NCBI RefSeq assembly: GCF_003144195.1
Contig: NW_020289997.1
Coordinates: forward strand, 620,001 to 684,000
DNA: 64,000 nt
Source of the DNA: Ceraceosorus guamensis
Lineage: Eukaryota > Basidiomycota > Exobasidiomycetes > Ceraceosorales > Ceraceosoraceae
Direction of reading: 5' to 3'
How positions within the stretch are numbered: the stretch's first letter is position 1; every line of letters begins with the position of its first letter. The translations under genes and the position numbers were made by a program. Shown here piece after piece: positions 9,574-22,698 of the stretch. Below the pieces are notes generated by a model. It made no database searches. It was not told where the DNA came from and saw only the letters and a program-made list of their open reading frames with translations.

Positions 9574-12304
9574 TCATCGAGGAGTGGCAGTGCCAGGTGT
9601 AGGAGCAGCCGATTCCATGTCCCTCACTAGAGGTCTCTTGGGATCCCCATTGGCTTCGTGGCGCTGCTCCGCAGACTCTTCGAGCTTCGCAGCAGCATCC
9701 TTGAAATCGGCATGCCTTTGCGACTGTCCCACCGGTCCAGCCAAATCCGTCGCCGAGACATCTTCCATCAAGCTGTGCGTGCGCGTCCTCCTCTGCTGTG
9801 CTCCGTTGCTTCGCTCCGGTAGCGCCGTCGACCTCTTCTGAGGACTTTGAGACGCAGATGGCGTCATGGCAGGCGCACCCGATAATCTCTGCAAGTCGCT
9901 CGACGACCTGTTCCTCTTCTCTGCAAACGTCTCCGCAGCACCGCTGCTCGCTCGAGAGCGCGTGCGGGCTCGCGGGCTCTTGGGACTCTTGGGATCGTCA
10001 CCGCGCGTGCCGCTCAGAATGCTAAAGATGGCCTCGTAATCGCCTTCTTCTGACTCCTCTTCCGTTGCACTGCTGTACACGTCCTCGCCATCGCTCAGCG
10101 CTTCTTCCACCACCTCGTCACCCTCCTTGAAAAATTCAGCGCCAGAAAGGGCACGCGTCGTTCGGCTCGCCCGACGAGAGGAGCCCGACCAGCCGAACAG
10201 ACGCTCGTCCACCCACGAAAGAGGGTGTGCCAAGGCGCTCGTGCCATCCAAGCGCTTGTCAGTAGTCTTTTGCTTCCAAAGCAAAGCGTTTGCTCGATCC
10301 GGCGTGGTGCTAGGCGGAGCGTTGGCAGTAGGAGGTGAGATGATGCGTCGCTCCGTGAAATCGTCCCACACCTGCGGTGCCAGCTTGTCGATGACTTCGT
10401 GCAACTCTGCAGAGATTCTCGATCTCGTGGCTTGAAGCTCCAGGATGGCCTTCTGATTGCCGGGAAGCAGCGAGACAAAGAGAGGAGGCAAGGATTTGTA
10501 GATATCGATGCCCACTTCGCTGAACTTTAGAGTGCTATACGCCAGCATTGGCATGCCTCCAAGAACGTACATAGGCATGCGTCGAAGATGAGGTGGCGAG
10601 ACGCCGTTTCGGTAGGCGACGTAAGTGGTGACTCCGGCGTAGAAGCAGTACAGGACAGGCGTGATGCCCATGCTGACCAGGACTTTCCAGGTAGCAAGAA
10701 CGTCGCGACCCATCAATTTCACCTGAGAGGCAGCTAAAGCTTCTTTTGCCTTGCGCGCTGAAATGATCTTGGCGAGAATGATGATGGGTGCATTGAGGAC
10801 AACGCCTGGCAGCGCCAGGCCGCCCCAAAGCCCTAGAAGCCCAAGTCTGTAGAAGAATAGCCCCAAGGATCTCCATCCGGCCCGCGTTGCGCGCTCGACT
10901 TGATGATCTTTCAAGCCGGCATAGGCGAGCATTTTGTTATATCTGAGGACGTTTGCTTTGAGTTGTTGAATACGAGGATCGTCCTTGAACTTCAAGTACC
11001 CCACAATCATCCTGCGATTGATTTCTACGACTTGAGACAGCGAGGGATGCACACCCGGTGGGGTGTACAGGCGCCGGCCGGCCTGGATGAACATGAGCGT
11101 CTCGTAGTCTGGCGCTCGAAGCGTTACCGACTTCAATCCATCGAAAACAATGTCCATCATCGAAGCGACGGCTTCGCGCTTGCCGTCCCCGCCTTTCTCA
11201 AACTGCCCGACCAGCTCTCTAGGCACGTCGAGAGGCGTACCAAATTCTACCACTGCTCTGGAGCGGAACTTGTGCGGGTGGAAGTAAGAGAGACCGACGG
11301 GGACGATGCGGACTTTAAGACCGGGATTCGCGGCCATAGCGCCGAGCGCCATGATGACTACGCCAGCCTTGAGAGGCAGCAGGTCTGTGCGATCGTGGGA
11401 GCCGCCTGATTGGAGGAGCGGCCGAACCAGTCAGCCCTGCATGCATAGTCTAGCTGCTTAAGAAGGCTACGCTTACCTTCTGGAAAGATGCCTAACGAGC
11501 CTCCGTCCGCCAGGCGCTCGTAGACGCTTGAATACATTTGCGTCTGATCGACATACGGCAAGCACTTGTACTCGCAGCCTTGCTGCTCTTCTTCCCTCGC
11601 CTTTGCGCCCTTGCCGATCTTGACCATCGACTTCCCTCGAAGCGATTCGAGCGCCTTTGCCTCTTTGAACTCCTTCTTGATCCTAAGCTCTGTGTCAGAG
11701 ATAACCTCGACCACCTCAGCAGTCGCGTAATTGGTAGATTTGGGCAGCATGATTTGGCTCTTGCCTTTGAGCTGCTTTGTGAATTCGGAGCCATGTCCTT
11801 GGATGAGGGTGGCGTCACCCGAGGAATGCGCACTGATCGTGCCTTTGCCAACCTTCGCCGAGTCTGCTGCCCGGGCCACGGGGACTGCAGGAGGCGGAGT
11901 GGATGAGAGGGTTAGCAAGCGCCCAGTTGACTTGGCACAGCTGAATGATGCTCACTGCTTTGCATCACTCGAGCAGCAGCCCCAATGAATTGCCTCTTGA
12001 TGGACTTTTCGGCAATCAGGAACGCAACACGACGGCCAGAGCCCCTTCGCACCTCGGAAGCCAAGAGCAACGGATCCAGGAACTGCGCCAAGAAGAAGAG
12101 ATCTAAGAGGGATGCGTCTCTTTTCCCTGTCGAACGGCTTTGATCACATACCTGATTGTGGTGAGGAGCTGCCACAAAGATGACTGGACCTTCGTTTGGC
12201 CTAGGAATCTTCCAAGCCCCGCGCGGCTGTATGCTCCTGAAGAAGACATTGATAACTATCCTCCAGAACAGCAAAGCAATGTCGAATGCCTGTCGCAAAC
12301 CCAT
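9574..12304 (-). CDS. SCT1: Glycerol-3-phosphate/DHAP sn-1 acyltransferase (Gpt2/Sct1 family)
   Basis: Catalyses the first acylation in glycerolipid synthesis, in the ER and lipid-droplet membrane. Four exons on the minus strand: 12152-12304, 11956-12082, 11477-11884 and 9574-11405, giving 839 aa from the ATG at 12304. Intron 1 splits the catalytic H(X)4D motif: residues 49-54 read HNQFLD across the junction. Motif III is rebuilt as FPEGGSHDR at about 227-235 only after splicing intron 3, followed by the family's LLPLKAG. Downstream are SYFHPHKFRSRAVVEFG, two strong membrane regions, and a Ser-rich acidic C-terminal tail of about 250 residues likely to be phosphorylated, as in yeast Sct1. A possible extra N-terminal exon lies at 12417-12719. 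GPT2 and SCT1 are paralogues in yeast; a single basidiomycete copy serves for both, so the symbol marks the family only. Confidence 0.93.
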
Positions 12305-12416
12305 TGAGATGATTGACGTGTCAGATTCAGAATGGCATCTGAGGGAAAGGGTAGCGCCTCGTCCCTGAAAGTGTAGATCAACCGGCGGGCCCCATGAGCC
12401 CTTCATCGCTACTCAC

Positions 12417-12719
12417 TATGTTGGTAGCCATGATGCCCTGCGAAGCGAGGATTCGGGCGGCAGCTCTGGCTACCAAGCGCGGTACGAGCCGATGAAAGGG
12501 TAAAGGGAGTCCGCTCAAGAAAGCGTGCAAGTCCCTAATTGATCTCTGTACTCTCTGACTATCTCCTCTTCGCATCCATCGAGCAGCAGCTGCAGCGTTG
12601 GCGCTGGAAGAAGCTCGTAATAGAGCTGAGTTCGGCTGAATGGATAAGGGAGGCAGCGGCTCGGCTGGGTTGGTCGAGGGAGACTTGGATCGTCGACTTG
12701 ATGGTGTGAACGACGGCAT
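12417..12719 (-). CDS. Possible upstream coding exon of the acyltransferase gene
   Basis: An ATG at 12719 opens 101 codons ending in a good GTGAGT donor (exon end 12417, phase 0). Splicing to a CACTTTCAG acceptor (exon start 12364) keeps the frame and adds 121 residues in front of the Met at 12304. The added part is Ser/Pro/Ala-rich with an amphipathic, basic helix (about residues 65-95). Yeast Sct1 also has an N-terminal extension before the first membrane helix, which favours it. Against it, nothing in it is conserved as far as I can tell and the shorter start already gives a complete enzyme. Confidence 0.4.
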
Positions 12720-14502
12720 ATAGAACGAAGAAGGATGAGCTATCGCTCTGATTCTGGACAGCAGGCCGCGGGTCCTTGCTTGTGGTCGCCCTGTGAGCGC
12801 TTTAGCGTGACAGCCGAGAGGTGGGCTTGCAGTTGCGCACGTTTTGCCGACTCCCGACGGGCATGAGAAGGGGCGCAAGTGAAGCTAGTGCTGGCGTTCG
12901 CGTAGGTATGCTTGGAGGAGACGTTTGCTCCTGCTTTGGATGATTGACGGTGTGCGACAGCGTCGGGTTGCTTCCTGAGGGGGTGTGTGTACAAGTACGA
13001 TCTTCCTGCCCCGTCCGTGATCGAACGAAGGCTTTGGCTGTCCTGGAAGGACTTGCGACTACCACAACAGTCACGCAGTCTCGTACACTCGACTGTGCAG
13101 CGTAGGAGCGCAGAGCCTAGAGAAGCCTGTACGCAGCGCTGCACTGCAGAGCAGGTGTGGATGGTGCAGGGTCCGCGCGCCCTTTGATCGCGCGCGGGCG
13201 ATTCACAATAATCACGAATGTGCTTCCGCAAGCGCAAGGAACGCCACGCGCAGCTCGCAGGTGGATCGTGCAAAGGCCTATAACCAGTGAAGTACGGTAT
13301 GTGGCTACTGTTCCTAAGCTGCAGCGCCGAGCAAAGCAACAACAGCAATCACAATCACAATGAAGTCTTGAGTCTGAAGCGCTGCTGGAGAGGGTGAGTG
13401 ACACGACGGCGAGAGGGTGCAGGCGCGAAGGCGAGTAGTGCGAGTGCAAGCTTTAGCGCCGCCGCTTTGATCGCTGCACACCAAGCATAGCTTGAGCTTT
13501 AATTTGTCGACGTGCAGCGCTGCTGCCGAGGCGCCTTAGCCCTTGCGGGGGAGCGTGCCTTGTGGGAAGTTTGGGGCAGTCCGCATATATACAACAGTAA
13601 TTACTTCTCGTGTCCAATATGTAGTACTGTAGTCACCAAGTGGAATTCTTGATTCACGATTGTTCACGACTCACGACTGAGCTCACGACTGGCGATCGTG
13701 CCAGCACACGCGCTTCATAATAATCACGAATCCACGCTTGAGTGAGCCTCGATCGATCGACCTCAGACATGTACCCGCGGTCAGTCACAGCGGCGAGTCA
13801 GACAGATCTCAGCGCAGCTGCGCGCGGCGTGATCTCGATCAGACGCCTTCATTCGAGATTGATCCAGCACTCACGTCTCATTCTTGATTCGTGATTGTAC
13901 ATCGAACGCATATAGCAGCGGGCCGAGCAGGCAGGCCGTGCAGCACGCGTCCGGCGCGGAAAGTTGGGGCAACGAGAGGCTGACCGCGCGTTTCAATCCA
14001 ATTTTGACTGCTCTGCATGACTGTTGGTGGACTTTGGGTCACGTGTTGTAAATTCGCTCGGTCGCTCGCACGAAAAAGGGGACAGAGGGTGGCGCGACGC
14101 GTTTTAACGAAATTGGCGCGTTGCACAGACACAGCGAGCCTGGACTGGCGCCTTCGGATGATCGCGAGAGGCGACTCACGAGTCGGGACTGACGACTGTG
14201 CTGGCTGCTGAAGCGCTCGCTTCCTTTAATGTCACGCGGCGCGTGCGCGCGTGTGCATTGGGTCGCTCCCCTGCACCAACCAACACCTCACATTGTGATT
14301 CGTGACGTTGATCCGCATCGACGTCAGACACCACCTCGAACTTAGCTTCCGAGACGATCAGCTCTCCTTGCGCACACCGCGGCTAGACTATCAGCATAGA
14401 AGCTTTGAACTACATTTCGTGTCGACAGTCACCATTTGACCAGCACGGAGGCGCCTTCCCAAACCATCTCCGTCAGTCGACCGCTCTTCAGGCCTGAAGA
14501 CA
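12720..14502. other. Divergent intergenic region between acyltransferase and ASF1
   Basis: No gene supported. This is the densest cluster of the dispersed TCGTGA/TCACGA motif in the window (about 13210, 13651-13690, 13722, 13884, 14172 and 14292), plus one CACGTG at 14040-14045. Its length allows two separate promoters. Confidence 0.5.
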
Positions 14503-15494
14503 ATGTCGGTCATCCACCTTCAAAACGTTCAGGTCCTGAACCCCAAGGGATCATTCTCTGGTAAGTGTTCGGCAATCATTTGCACTGCTCTCGAGTCATC
14601 TCACGTCTCACTCCGTCTTGCAACGACCACTCGCTCGCTGCCCGACCATGCAGATCCTTACATTTTCAAGGTGACTTTCGAGTGCATCTCGCCACTTGAG
14701 GACGATATCGAGTGGAAGCTGATCTACGTCGGATCGGCCGAGAGCGCTAGTTACGATCAAGAGCTGGACAATTGCATGGTCGGGCCTGTTCCGGTGGGTG
14801 AGTGGTAGAGGCCGTCATGCTTGAGGAGCTGTCGCGCGTATTCAAGGAGTACTGCGTCTAGCAGCAAGCACGAGCCGCCTTTGGCCCGAAAGGTCCTCAT
14901 GTGCTTTTTGATGCTCAACACTTACATGGCTCCGGCTCTTCTTTCTTAGGCGTGAACTCGTTCGAGTTCGAAGCGGACGCTCCTCATCCCGACAAGATTC
15001 CCACGCAAGATCTCCTTGGCGTGACAGTCATCCTCCTGACCGGAAGCTATCGCGACGCAGAGTTCATTCGTGTTGGTTACTACGTCAACAATTTTTACGA
15101 AGACCCAGCCTTGCAAGAGAATCCCCCTGAGCAGGTGGATCTCTCCATCGTCAAGAGGGAAGTCTTGGCAGAGAAGCCTAGAGTCACTCGTTTCAATGTA
15201 AAGTGGTGAGCATGCCAGTCTCATGCTCTGCTAAACGGTCGCTTCAGCTATCTCACTGGCTTCGATCCATTTTACCACTCTGTCTCTGTCAGGGACGCGG
15301 ACTCCAAGCCAGCAACGCTGCCATCCACCTCAAATGCTATGGACACCGACGACTCATCTCAGGCTGTTGTGCCTCCACCTGCAGGCGGCTCCTCCTCGTC
15401 AGGCTTCGGTTCCCAAGCTTCGGGACAGTACAATGGCAGCGACGGGCAAAGCGTAGGAAGCAGGAGCGCTTTTGCCCCCGTGGCTGTACAGTGA
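14503..15494 (+). CDS. ASF1: Histone H3-H4 chaperone ASF1
   Basis: Delivers H3-H4 dimers for nucleosome assembly during replication and transcription, and for H3K56 acetylation, in the nucleus. Four exons: 14503-14560, 14654-14797, 14950-15205 and 15293-15494, giving 219 aa. The first about 155 residues are the immunoglobulin-like core, starting [19 protein letters not shown] and including [10 protein letters not shown], the conserved [10 protein letters not shown] strand, MVGPVPVG and [11 protein letters not shown]. Introns were placed by these motifs and all phases agree. The tail of about 60 residues is Ser/Gly/Gln-rich with a few acidic residues; it is less acidic than the yeast tail. The gene is divergent from the acyltransferase and convergent with the kinesin gene. 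Confidence 0.97.
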
Positions 15495-16166
15495 TCGATT
15501 TGGCTGGTAGGCCCAAAACCCGACTCTAGCAGCAGAACTGCATGCTGCCGCTTGGAGGTGCATCAGCCCCAACCCCATCAGCGTTCCTCGTCTCGTTGAT
15601 TGTAATCGTATTTCTTCTTGTGCAAAAGTATCGAGCGGCGCTGCGCAGGCTTTGCAGCAGCAGCAGCAGCAGCAGCAGCGGCACGCTCGTTCAGCGTCGA
15701 ACAAGATTTCGCATGGATGCCGCATTTGCGCTGGCTCCATACGAGAGTTGCGTTGAGTTGAACAGGGTTCTCAAGGCACAAGCGCGCATTTTTCTAGTTT
15801 GTGCAGCGAAGTGAAGCTGTCTCTGGCGCCCGACCGCGTCATACGCTGATGTGCTAGACCCAGTCTAGTCTCAGGCGCACAAGACACTTGCGAAGGAATT
15901 TCACGACGATTACGAGCGGCGTGGGTATGTCATTTCTGAGCGGCGGCAAAATAAAGGATCACTGCGAGGATCGACACTAAAACGGCGCTTGGTGACGTAA
16001 GTGAGTGTAGGTGCCCACAAGAGAGCAAGAAAGATCTATGGCAGAGGGAGCGTCGGGAGAAGCAGATGGGACGCAAAACGAGAGCAAACATCGGCGAGTC
16101 GCAACGCTGAGGGCGAAGCTGTCGTTGTTAGACTGCAGACACCAATTCGGCGGAGCGGATCCTGCG
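15495..16166. other. Convergent 3' region of ASF1 and kinesin
   Basis: No gene supported. It contains an AGC triplet run (15654-15679) within the ASF1 3' flank and a possible poly(A) signal AATAAA at about 15950-15955 on the plus strand. Confidence 0.5.
15654..15679. repeat. (GCA)n triplet repeat
   Basis: About nine GCA units in the 3' flank of ASF1, outside any coding frame I accept. Confidence 0.9.
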
Positions 16167-19100
16167 TCATCTGCGTGCAGTGTGGAAGCTGTCCAGGGCT
16201 CGCCTGGAGAAGCGATACAAGGATCTTGATCAGCATTGCATGCATCGATGGTTCGAAAGGCACGTCACACTCACATCCACGCGGATAAGTCTTGGTCTGA
16301 AGGTGCTTGCAAGAAATAGGAATTTGCGGCGGTGTAGAGCCCGAATACGTTTTCGCGCTGCGGTCCGAGCGGCGAAGGAGCACGAAAGACGACTTGAACG
16401 TGAGCGCCGGTGGTTGATGAAGCCTTGGATCTGATGTGACTCACCATTAACATGCGCTCAATGTTCTCGTCGTGCTCCACGCGCACAGAGCCTAGATGCA
16501 TCGCCATGAGCTCATCCAGCTCCGCGCTGTTCTCGTAGACGTACAGATACGGCCTGTGAGAAAATGAGACGCGTTGAGCTATACAGAAACTAGACAAGCA
16601 TCGTCGCCTTCTGAAGATGCTACTGACCGTCGCAAGACAAACCATCTTCTAATCCATCGATCAGAGTGAGGCTCAGCAGGAAGAGCCAGCCAGCCTCGCT
16701 TGGCTGCAGAATCCGTGCGGGGCACGAGTGACACTTCTGCGATGAGCTTGGACGGGGTTGCGGGTGAAGAATGAGGAGCTGGTGTCTTGACAGAAATGGA
16801 CGCAGCAGCCTTTGCTTCGGCCTCATCGGCGGCTTCTTCAGCAGCCTCTTCAGATTCCTGAGCGAGGACAGACTACAGGTCCGGACAGCAACTCAGCTTG
16901 TTGTCCTTGCCATGTCTCTCACTGCAGCACTCACCAGCTGTGCATCTCGTCGCGCTGCTTGCCAGTAGGTGACTGCGCGCTGGAGCAGACCTTCGTGATC
17001 CCCCCCTGCATTGTTGCTACCATTCGACATTGATAGTGGCGGTGCCGACTCGAGCAGCCTACGCACGCCTTCCACTTCCGCTCTTCGTCTTTCTAGTCGT
17101 ACCATGCGAGCGTGATCGTGCACCAAGCTGACGCCACGAGGCTTCCACTTGCCTTGTAGCGCTTCCTCGCCCCTGACATACTTTGCGGCAGTGTCGAGCC
17201 TCCACAATTCCTTGGTGCGCTTTTCCAAGGGTGGCACAAGCCGTACAGCGAACAGCGCGCTCGTCTTCGTCAACACTCTAGCACCCGTCGTGGCAGCTCC
17301 GATGAGGCTCATAAGCTTGCCTTGCGGCTTAGAATCTCTGCCACCTATCGACACCGCGATGTCCATACTGAACTGAGCAGGTGCGGTGCACATTTCCACA
17401 TCCAAAGTGAAGCTGAAGCGCAGCAGGACTCTTTGGCCGCTTGGCGTTGGTCTATTTAGGAAAATAGAGTCATGTACGCTGCTATCCCACCAGGCCCACA
17501 TGGTCAGCTCGCTTGTCCCGTTGGGTCTAAAGTCGACTTGCTGCTGTTTTGGCGGGACTTTGAGATGCACTGGCTCCCCGAGGGTAGAGGAATGCACCCG
17601 GCCACGAGCGTCAAGTAATCGAACCTCGCTGAGCTCAGCACCGCGGACACCGGCCCAATTGAATTGCCGCCCAGAATCATGGGTCATGGTCAGGACTAGC
17701 TTCCGCTGCAGTCCTTGCCTTAGCGAAAAGGCTCCTGGGTCGAGCGACGATTGAGCGCGGACCTGCACTGGCACGTATTCCCCCCTGTCATCCAGTTCGC
17801 ACAGTTGCACGAACGCCAAGACGTCGTGACGCTGCTCGGATATCATCTGGTTCTCTGACAAGCGTCCGGCAGCGGACGATTTGTGGAGGAGCACTGGACG
17901 TTCGGGAGAGTTGCTGTCGACACCGAGATCACTGCCATTGAGCGTGGGAGGTGCGCGGCCCGTCAAGCGTTTGGCCTCCTTGGCGGCGTCGTAGTCTTCG
18001 AGCGCTGTAAGATGCTGCGATTTGACGCGGGCGTGAAATTCGATCGGTGCGAAGCCTGAGCGCATATACTCTGCAATCTCCGGTGTGATGACGAAGGTCA
18101 GAGTTCTGCGTAATTTGACGTCCGATAATGCGCTGACACCCTTCTGTCCGAGCTCGGCTGGTGCTGAAGCAAAAACTTCGTCTTTGCTGACTGTCCGGCC
18201 AGCAATGCTGCTTAATCTGACTTGGACGTGCAAGCGCTCAAAGTCGCTACTTGGAAGGCCAATCACACCGTCAATGGACAGCTGCAGACCAAATTTGTGA
18301 CCAGAGGGTAGCTCAGAGTCATTGCCGTCCGAAGGTGTTGTTGTCTCGGGCGAGGCGGTACCGTTTGAGGTCTTGCTCTTGACTGGAGAGACAGAGATGC
18401 TGACGAATCTGAGCTCAGCAGAGCATTGTCCGATTTCGCTGCCAGTGTGCCGCGAAAGAATCGGCAATCGATACTTCGCCGACACCTTACGAGCAAGCGG
18501 ACAGAGGGGTAGCAAGGCATTGCCGATGAACATGTAGGAAGGGGCTGGCACCTCATAGAAAGGGTCTGCCCAATTGAAGTGTTGTGAGTATTCAGGTCTG
18601 TCGATGAAGCTGTAAAGATTCCTCATCTTGGCGAGCCGTGCTTCGAGTTTTGGCAGGGACCAAATGTATGAAGTTGAGTGCAGATGATCGATGACCCGAA
18701 CCGCAACGCATGGCTTTGTAGCTTTGTGAAGCTCGGGGTCTGCGACGTCATCCAGGTCGTCTAGGCCAGCAATGGACTCAACGGAAGAGACCGGGTTGCT
18801 CAGCGGTTCGTCATCGATAATCGTGTACTGCATGGTGGTCTTCTTGTCCAGCTCCATGCTGATCACGTTTGCCTCCTTCAGAAGTACCGCATTGGATAAG
18901 ATGTCCTCTGCCATAGAGACCCTCGTATGTGCTCTCCACTTGGCGAGTACCCTGTAGAGCATAGCTTTCTCAGGCTCGGTATAAATGACGGGAATGTCCA
19001 GAGGATTGGGAGGCTCTCCGCCTGCTTGGAGCAAAGTCAATTGTGCCTCGTACTCTTTGACCTTCTGCTTGAGATCTGCGTGCGCTTGGAACTCGACCGT

Positions 19101-21584
19101 CGCGTCGCCGTTGTCTGTTGTTCCGGCAACAGAAGCAGCGTCGCGGCTTCCAGGACCACCGCTACCCCAGGGATCGATGGAGGTGTCGTCGGTGTAGGTG
19201 CTCAGCGAGAAGGGGCGCGCCATAGATGGAGACTCGCTATTCGCGTCGTCCAGCGAGCTCAGTCGACTTTCGGGCCTGCTGGGCGCGGCGAGGCTCGTGC
19301 CACGCTTATGACGAGCTCTCGAAATGTCTTCAAAGAGCTTGTCAAGCTCCTGAGGCTCGAGATGGTCGAATGCTGCATTGTCGCCATTCAATCTCGCCAA
19401 AGCGGCCTCGCGCCTTGCATATGTCCAGTCGACGTCCCCAGCCTCATCCGCATTCGAGACAGGAGACTCTGGACGTCCGGGCGTGCCCGGATCCGTTGTC
19501 TGGTTGAGCTCGTCGCCTGTGGACATCGCCATCGTCGACTTGACCCTATCACGCGCCCTGCGGACTTCTTCGGGGTGGTTGAATCTGAAGACATGAAAGT
19601 CGCCCAGAATGACACGATAGCCTGACCTGAGACGCCTTGGCTCTCCTGGCTGCACTCGCTTGCCGTTCACCATGGTCATGCCGCCGCCGGAATTCTCTAT
19701 AGTAACGACCCCACTGTCCGCAACGTTGAAAACGCAATGTTCCGCCAATATGTTCGAGCCTGATAATCGGATTGCTGGCGTATCTCCTGAGGTCGACTCC
19801 CCATTAGGATCCCCTGCCCCCTCTTCAGCAGCGTCGATGTTTCCCACCTTGGTGTCGCCCGGTCTCAATTGGTAGACGAGGCATTCCGACATGAGAGGAT
19901 CTTCGTTCAAATTCACCAAGTGAGGCAATTTCTTTGGCGTGTGCACGCCAACGTTGCCCTTCTCCACACTGATGCCGAGCTCTTCCAAGGCCTTTTCTCT
20001 CTCCACTTGGATCTTTTGAGTATTTCGGAGCTTGTCTTCCCATGTCTCATTGACCGAAGCCATGAGCTTCTCTGCACTCTCCATCTGCTCTTGCAGCTCG
20101 GCCTTGGTCACAGTCTTGATCTCGCCAGTCTTGGTTTGGTAGCGCACGACCTGCTTCTCGGGTGGAACTGTGGGATCCCAAGACGACTCGCCCTCCCCAC
20201 CTCCCATGCCACCCATTTGAGCACGAGTTCGGAGCATCTCCAGCTCTTCTTTGAGCTCTCGAATGAGCTTGGCGTTCGGATCTTCGTTGACTACAGCCTT
20301 GTTCTTGATCTTCTTGGCCGAGTCTGCGTATCTCAATGTGCTCAGCGTCTCTTCGTAATCTGCAGGTGAAATCGCAGCAATCATTGCAGTCTTGCTGTTA
20401 CCTCCTAGCGAGTCCTTCAACAGCCAAGTCAGGACTGAGTCGCGATAAGGCACGAAGTTGTCCAGCTGCTTCTTTTTGCTGCTCGGCGCTGTGCTCGCAG
20501 CTGCGAGCGCTGCAATAACCTTGCCCAAAGTTGTTAATGATCTATTGATGTTTGCACCTTCCTTCAGACGGCTACCTGTCGCACCCGTCGAGTTCGCTCT
20601 CTCTGATCCAGCCAAATCCACCAAGCTATGATACATCGTTTTGTCTCAGCAAATGTCAGCCAGCATGCACACAGCGACGCCAGCTCACCTGACTTTCGCT
20701 ACTTTCTCCGCTTCTAGATTTGTCTCTTGGTCCTTGATCTTCTGCGTGACAATAAGGGTAAACACAGCGTGCGAGCGAGAGCTTGTTTCGTTCATATTCG
20801 TCGCAGCCACAGTCCGTGCCTTGTTGCCTTCATCCATCAGGTTCTCTATTTCTGGGAACGACGCTACCGCCAACTTGCTGAGGTCTTCAACATACGGTCC
20901 CAGACTTGGATGTTCTCTGACTTTCAGATTGCCCTTGTTCTTCGGATTCAGCAAATCTCGAACCTTTTCGTTGTAAATTTCGATGTATGACACTTCAACT
21001 GTCACGCGCAGATTCGGATTGGCACCCATCTTGTCCTCTGCCTCTTCAAACAGCTTCGAACACGTCAAAGGGATGAGGCCCTTCGCTTGAGCGTAGCCCA
21101 CCATGCTATGGGACTTTCCGGAGCCGGTTTGGCCGCTGCAGTGTTGGAAAGCTCACTATCAGCAGGCATGTATGCACTCTCGACTTGCGGTAGATCTTCA
21201 CTCACTAAGCAAAGACGCACTGAAAGCCGTGCGCGTGATACGACAGTAACGGTCAGAAAGGCAGGGCTGAAAGGCGCACTACCATACTGCACGCTCGCTC
21301 ACAGTATTGAACCCATCGAAAGCCTGTTTCAGGACATCCAAGCCTACATACTCGAACAGTTCCTGTTGTTCTGTGTTTTCGTCGTAAGCTCTATCAAACG
21401 AGAAGGGCATGGCCTTCTTCTTTGTCGCGCGTGCATTCTCTTTCGAGTCTCCTTCCGATGGAGGGTTGAGTACGAGCTGGGTCTGATCTGTGAAGTCAAC
21501 CAAGTTGGATGCTCCTCGTGTTCTTTCTCGACTGTTCATAGGTCTACATCGCACCACCACCTTGATGTTACCAGAATCGGACAT
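16167..21584 (-). CDS. Kinesin-3 motor (KIF1/Unc104 family)
   Basis: A plus-end motor that carries endosomes and vesicles along microtubules. Eight exons on the minus strand: 21303-21584, 21206-21219, 20689-21135, 16935-20625, 16628-16857, 16445-16553, 16275-16357 and 16167-16203, giving 1,630 aa. The motor domain begins [14 protein letters not shown]; the P-loop GQTGSGKS (about 100-107), switch I NETSSRSH and switch II DLAGSER are intact. An FHA domain lies at about 490-590 (FHVFRF near its end), then long coiled-coil and KIF1 regions. The C-terminal PH domain is recovered only with the three small final introns (KRGWLALP ... [10 protein letters not shown] ... ENVFGLYT ... AWMRALDS). The second exon is only 14 nt. 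The ATG at 21584 is the first in frame; the TTG upstream is not used. Related to the endosome motor Kin3 of Ustilago maydis. Divergent from PEX3. Confidence 0.96.
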
Positions 21585-22698
21585 CGTGAGACCAATTGGA
21601 GCGAGACGAAGTCCCAACCTGCTGTCCTCTGCCTAGTATGCACCAAGGGTGGATGCTCGGCGTCGTTAAAAGTACAAAGTACTCTGACGAATGCCAAGTC
21701 GGACGAATGTCGGAGCAGTGAATGGAAGACCCGCTATCGTACTTGGCGACAGGCCCTGACGAGCCGTCGAATGGTCAAAGCGTAAGGCGAGGACGATGAA
21801 GGAGGGAGGATCCGCGACTGCTGGCCGAAAGCTGCGAACGCAGACAGCGCGCTGCTATGGTCACGAGTCGACCTTGATGATGAAGGCTTGCGCTGCCTCG
21901 TTTCCTCGAATCTCGGGCTGGCGCTTGAGCCTGCTGATCAGGCGCGCGTGCGTGTTGGTCGATTGTGACTACTCGCGCGCGGGGCGTGCTGCATGGCGCG
22001 CTGCAGGCCTATATGTGCGCGGCGTGGTCCAGAATCGTGAACCCATCGGGCCTGTATTCACGCGATTGCCAGTTGTTCAGCGCTGCCATGCGCTTTCCAA
22101 AGTGCCCTGCGTGTGTCTTTCTTTTGAAGGGTGTGGTCGAAGCCTGGACATTAGGGAGTCGGCAGCCATGCAGAGGCTCCAGGCTGTCACTTCAGGATCG
22201 GTACAGATCGGTTTCTGCTCGGCACTCGATCATGAATTTCACTGTGTCAGAGAAGTCGTGCGTGAGTGAGTGAATTTGAGCCTGGAAGTTTGTGTGTCCG
22301 GCGGGGAATATTTGATCACGTGACTGTCTGGCGCGCTGAGCGGGCTCACCGGAAGCGGGGGCCCAGCGCCTGCCGGAGGGCCGACTTTGTGATGCTGAAA
22401 ACGGAATCACGAATTTGGGCGAGCGACCCAACCGCCTTTATTCGAGCATTCTTGTCCGACTCTCGAATCTTCCTTGCCCTGTCTTGACTCAGATACCATC
22501 ACCGACCCGCAATCGTGAAAGACTCGCAGCTTTTGAAGGCTCATTCGAATGTCCGACCGTGCTCAGCTTTGATCCGAATAGGATCAACTCGTGCGAAGGA
22601 CCCACCCACGGCGGAAGCGACGACCGTCTCATGGGATGCACCTCCCCGCGATTACCAACATCTGACATCTCAGTCCTGAGCACGAGAGCCGAGGCAGC
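21585..22698. other. Divergent promoter region of kinesin-3 and PEX3
   Basis: No gene supported. It includes one CACGTG (22317-22322) and isolated TCACGA/TCGTGA motifs (about 22030 and 22405). Open frames here look random. Confidence 0.5.
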
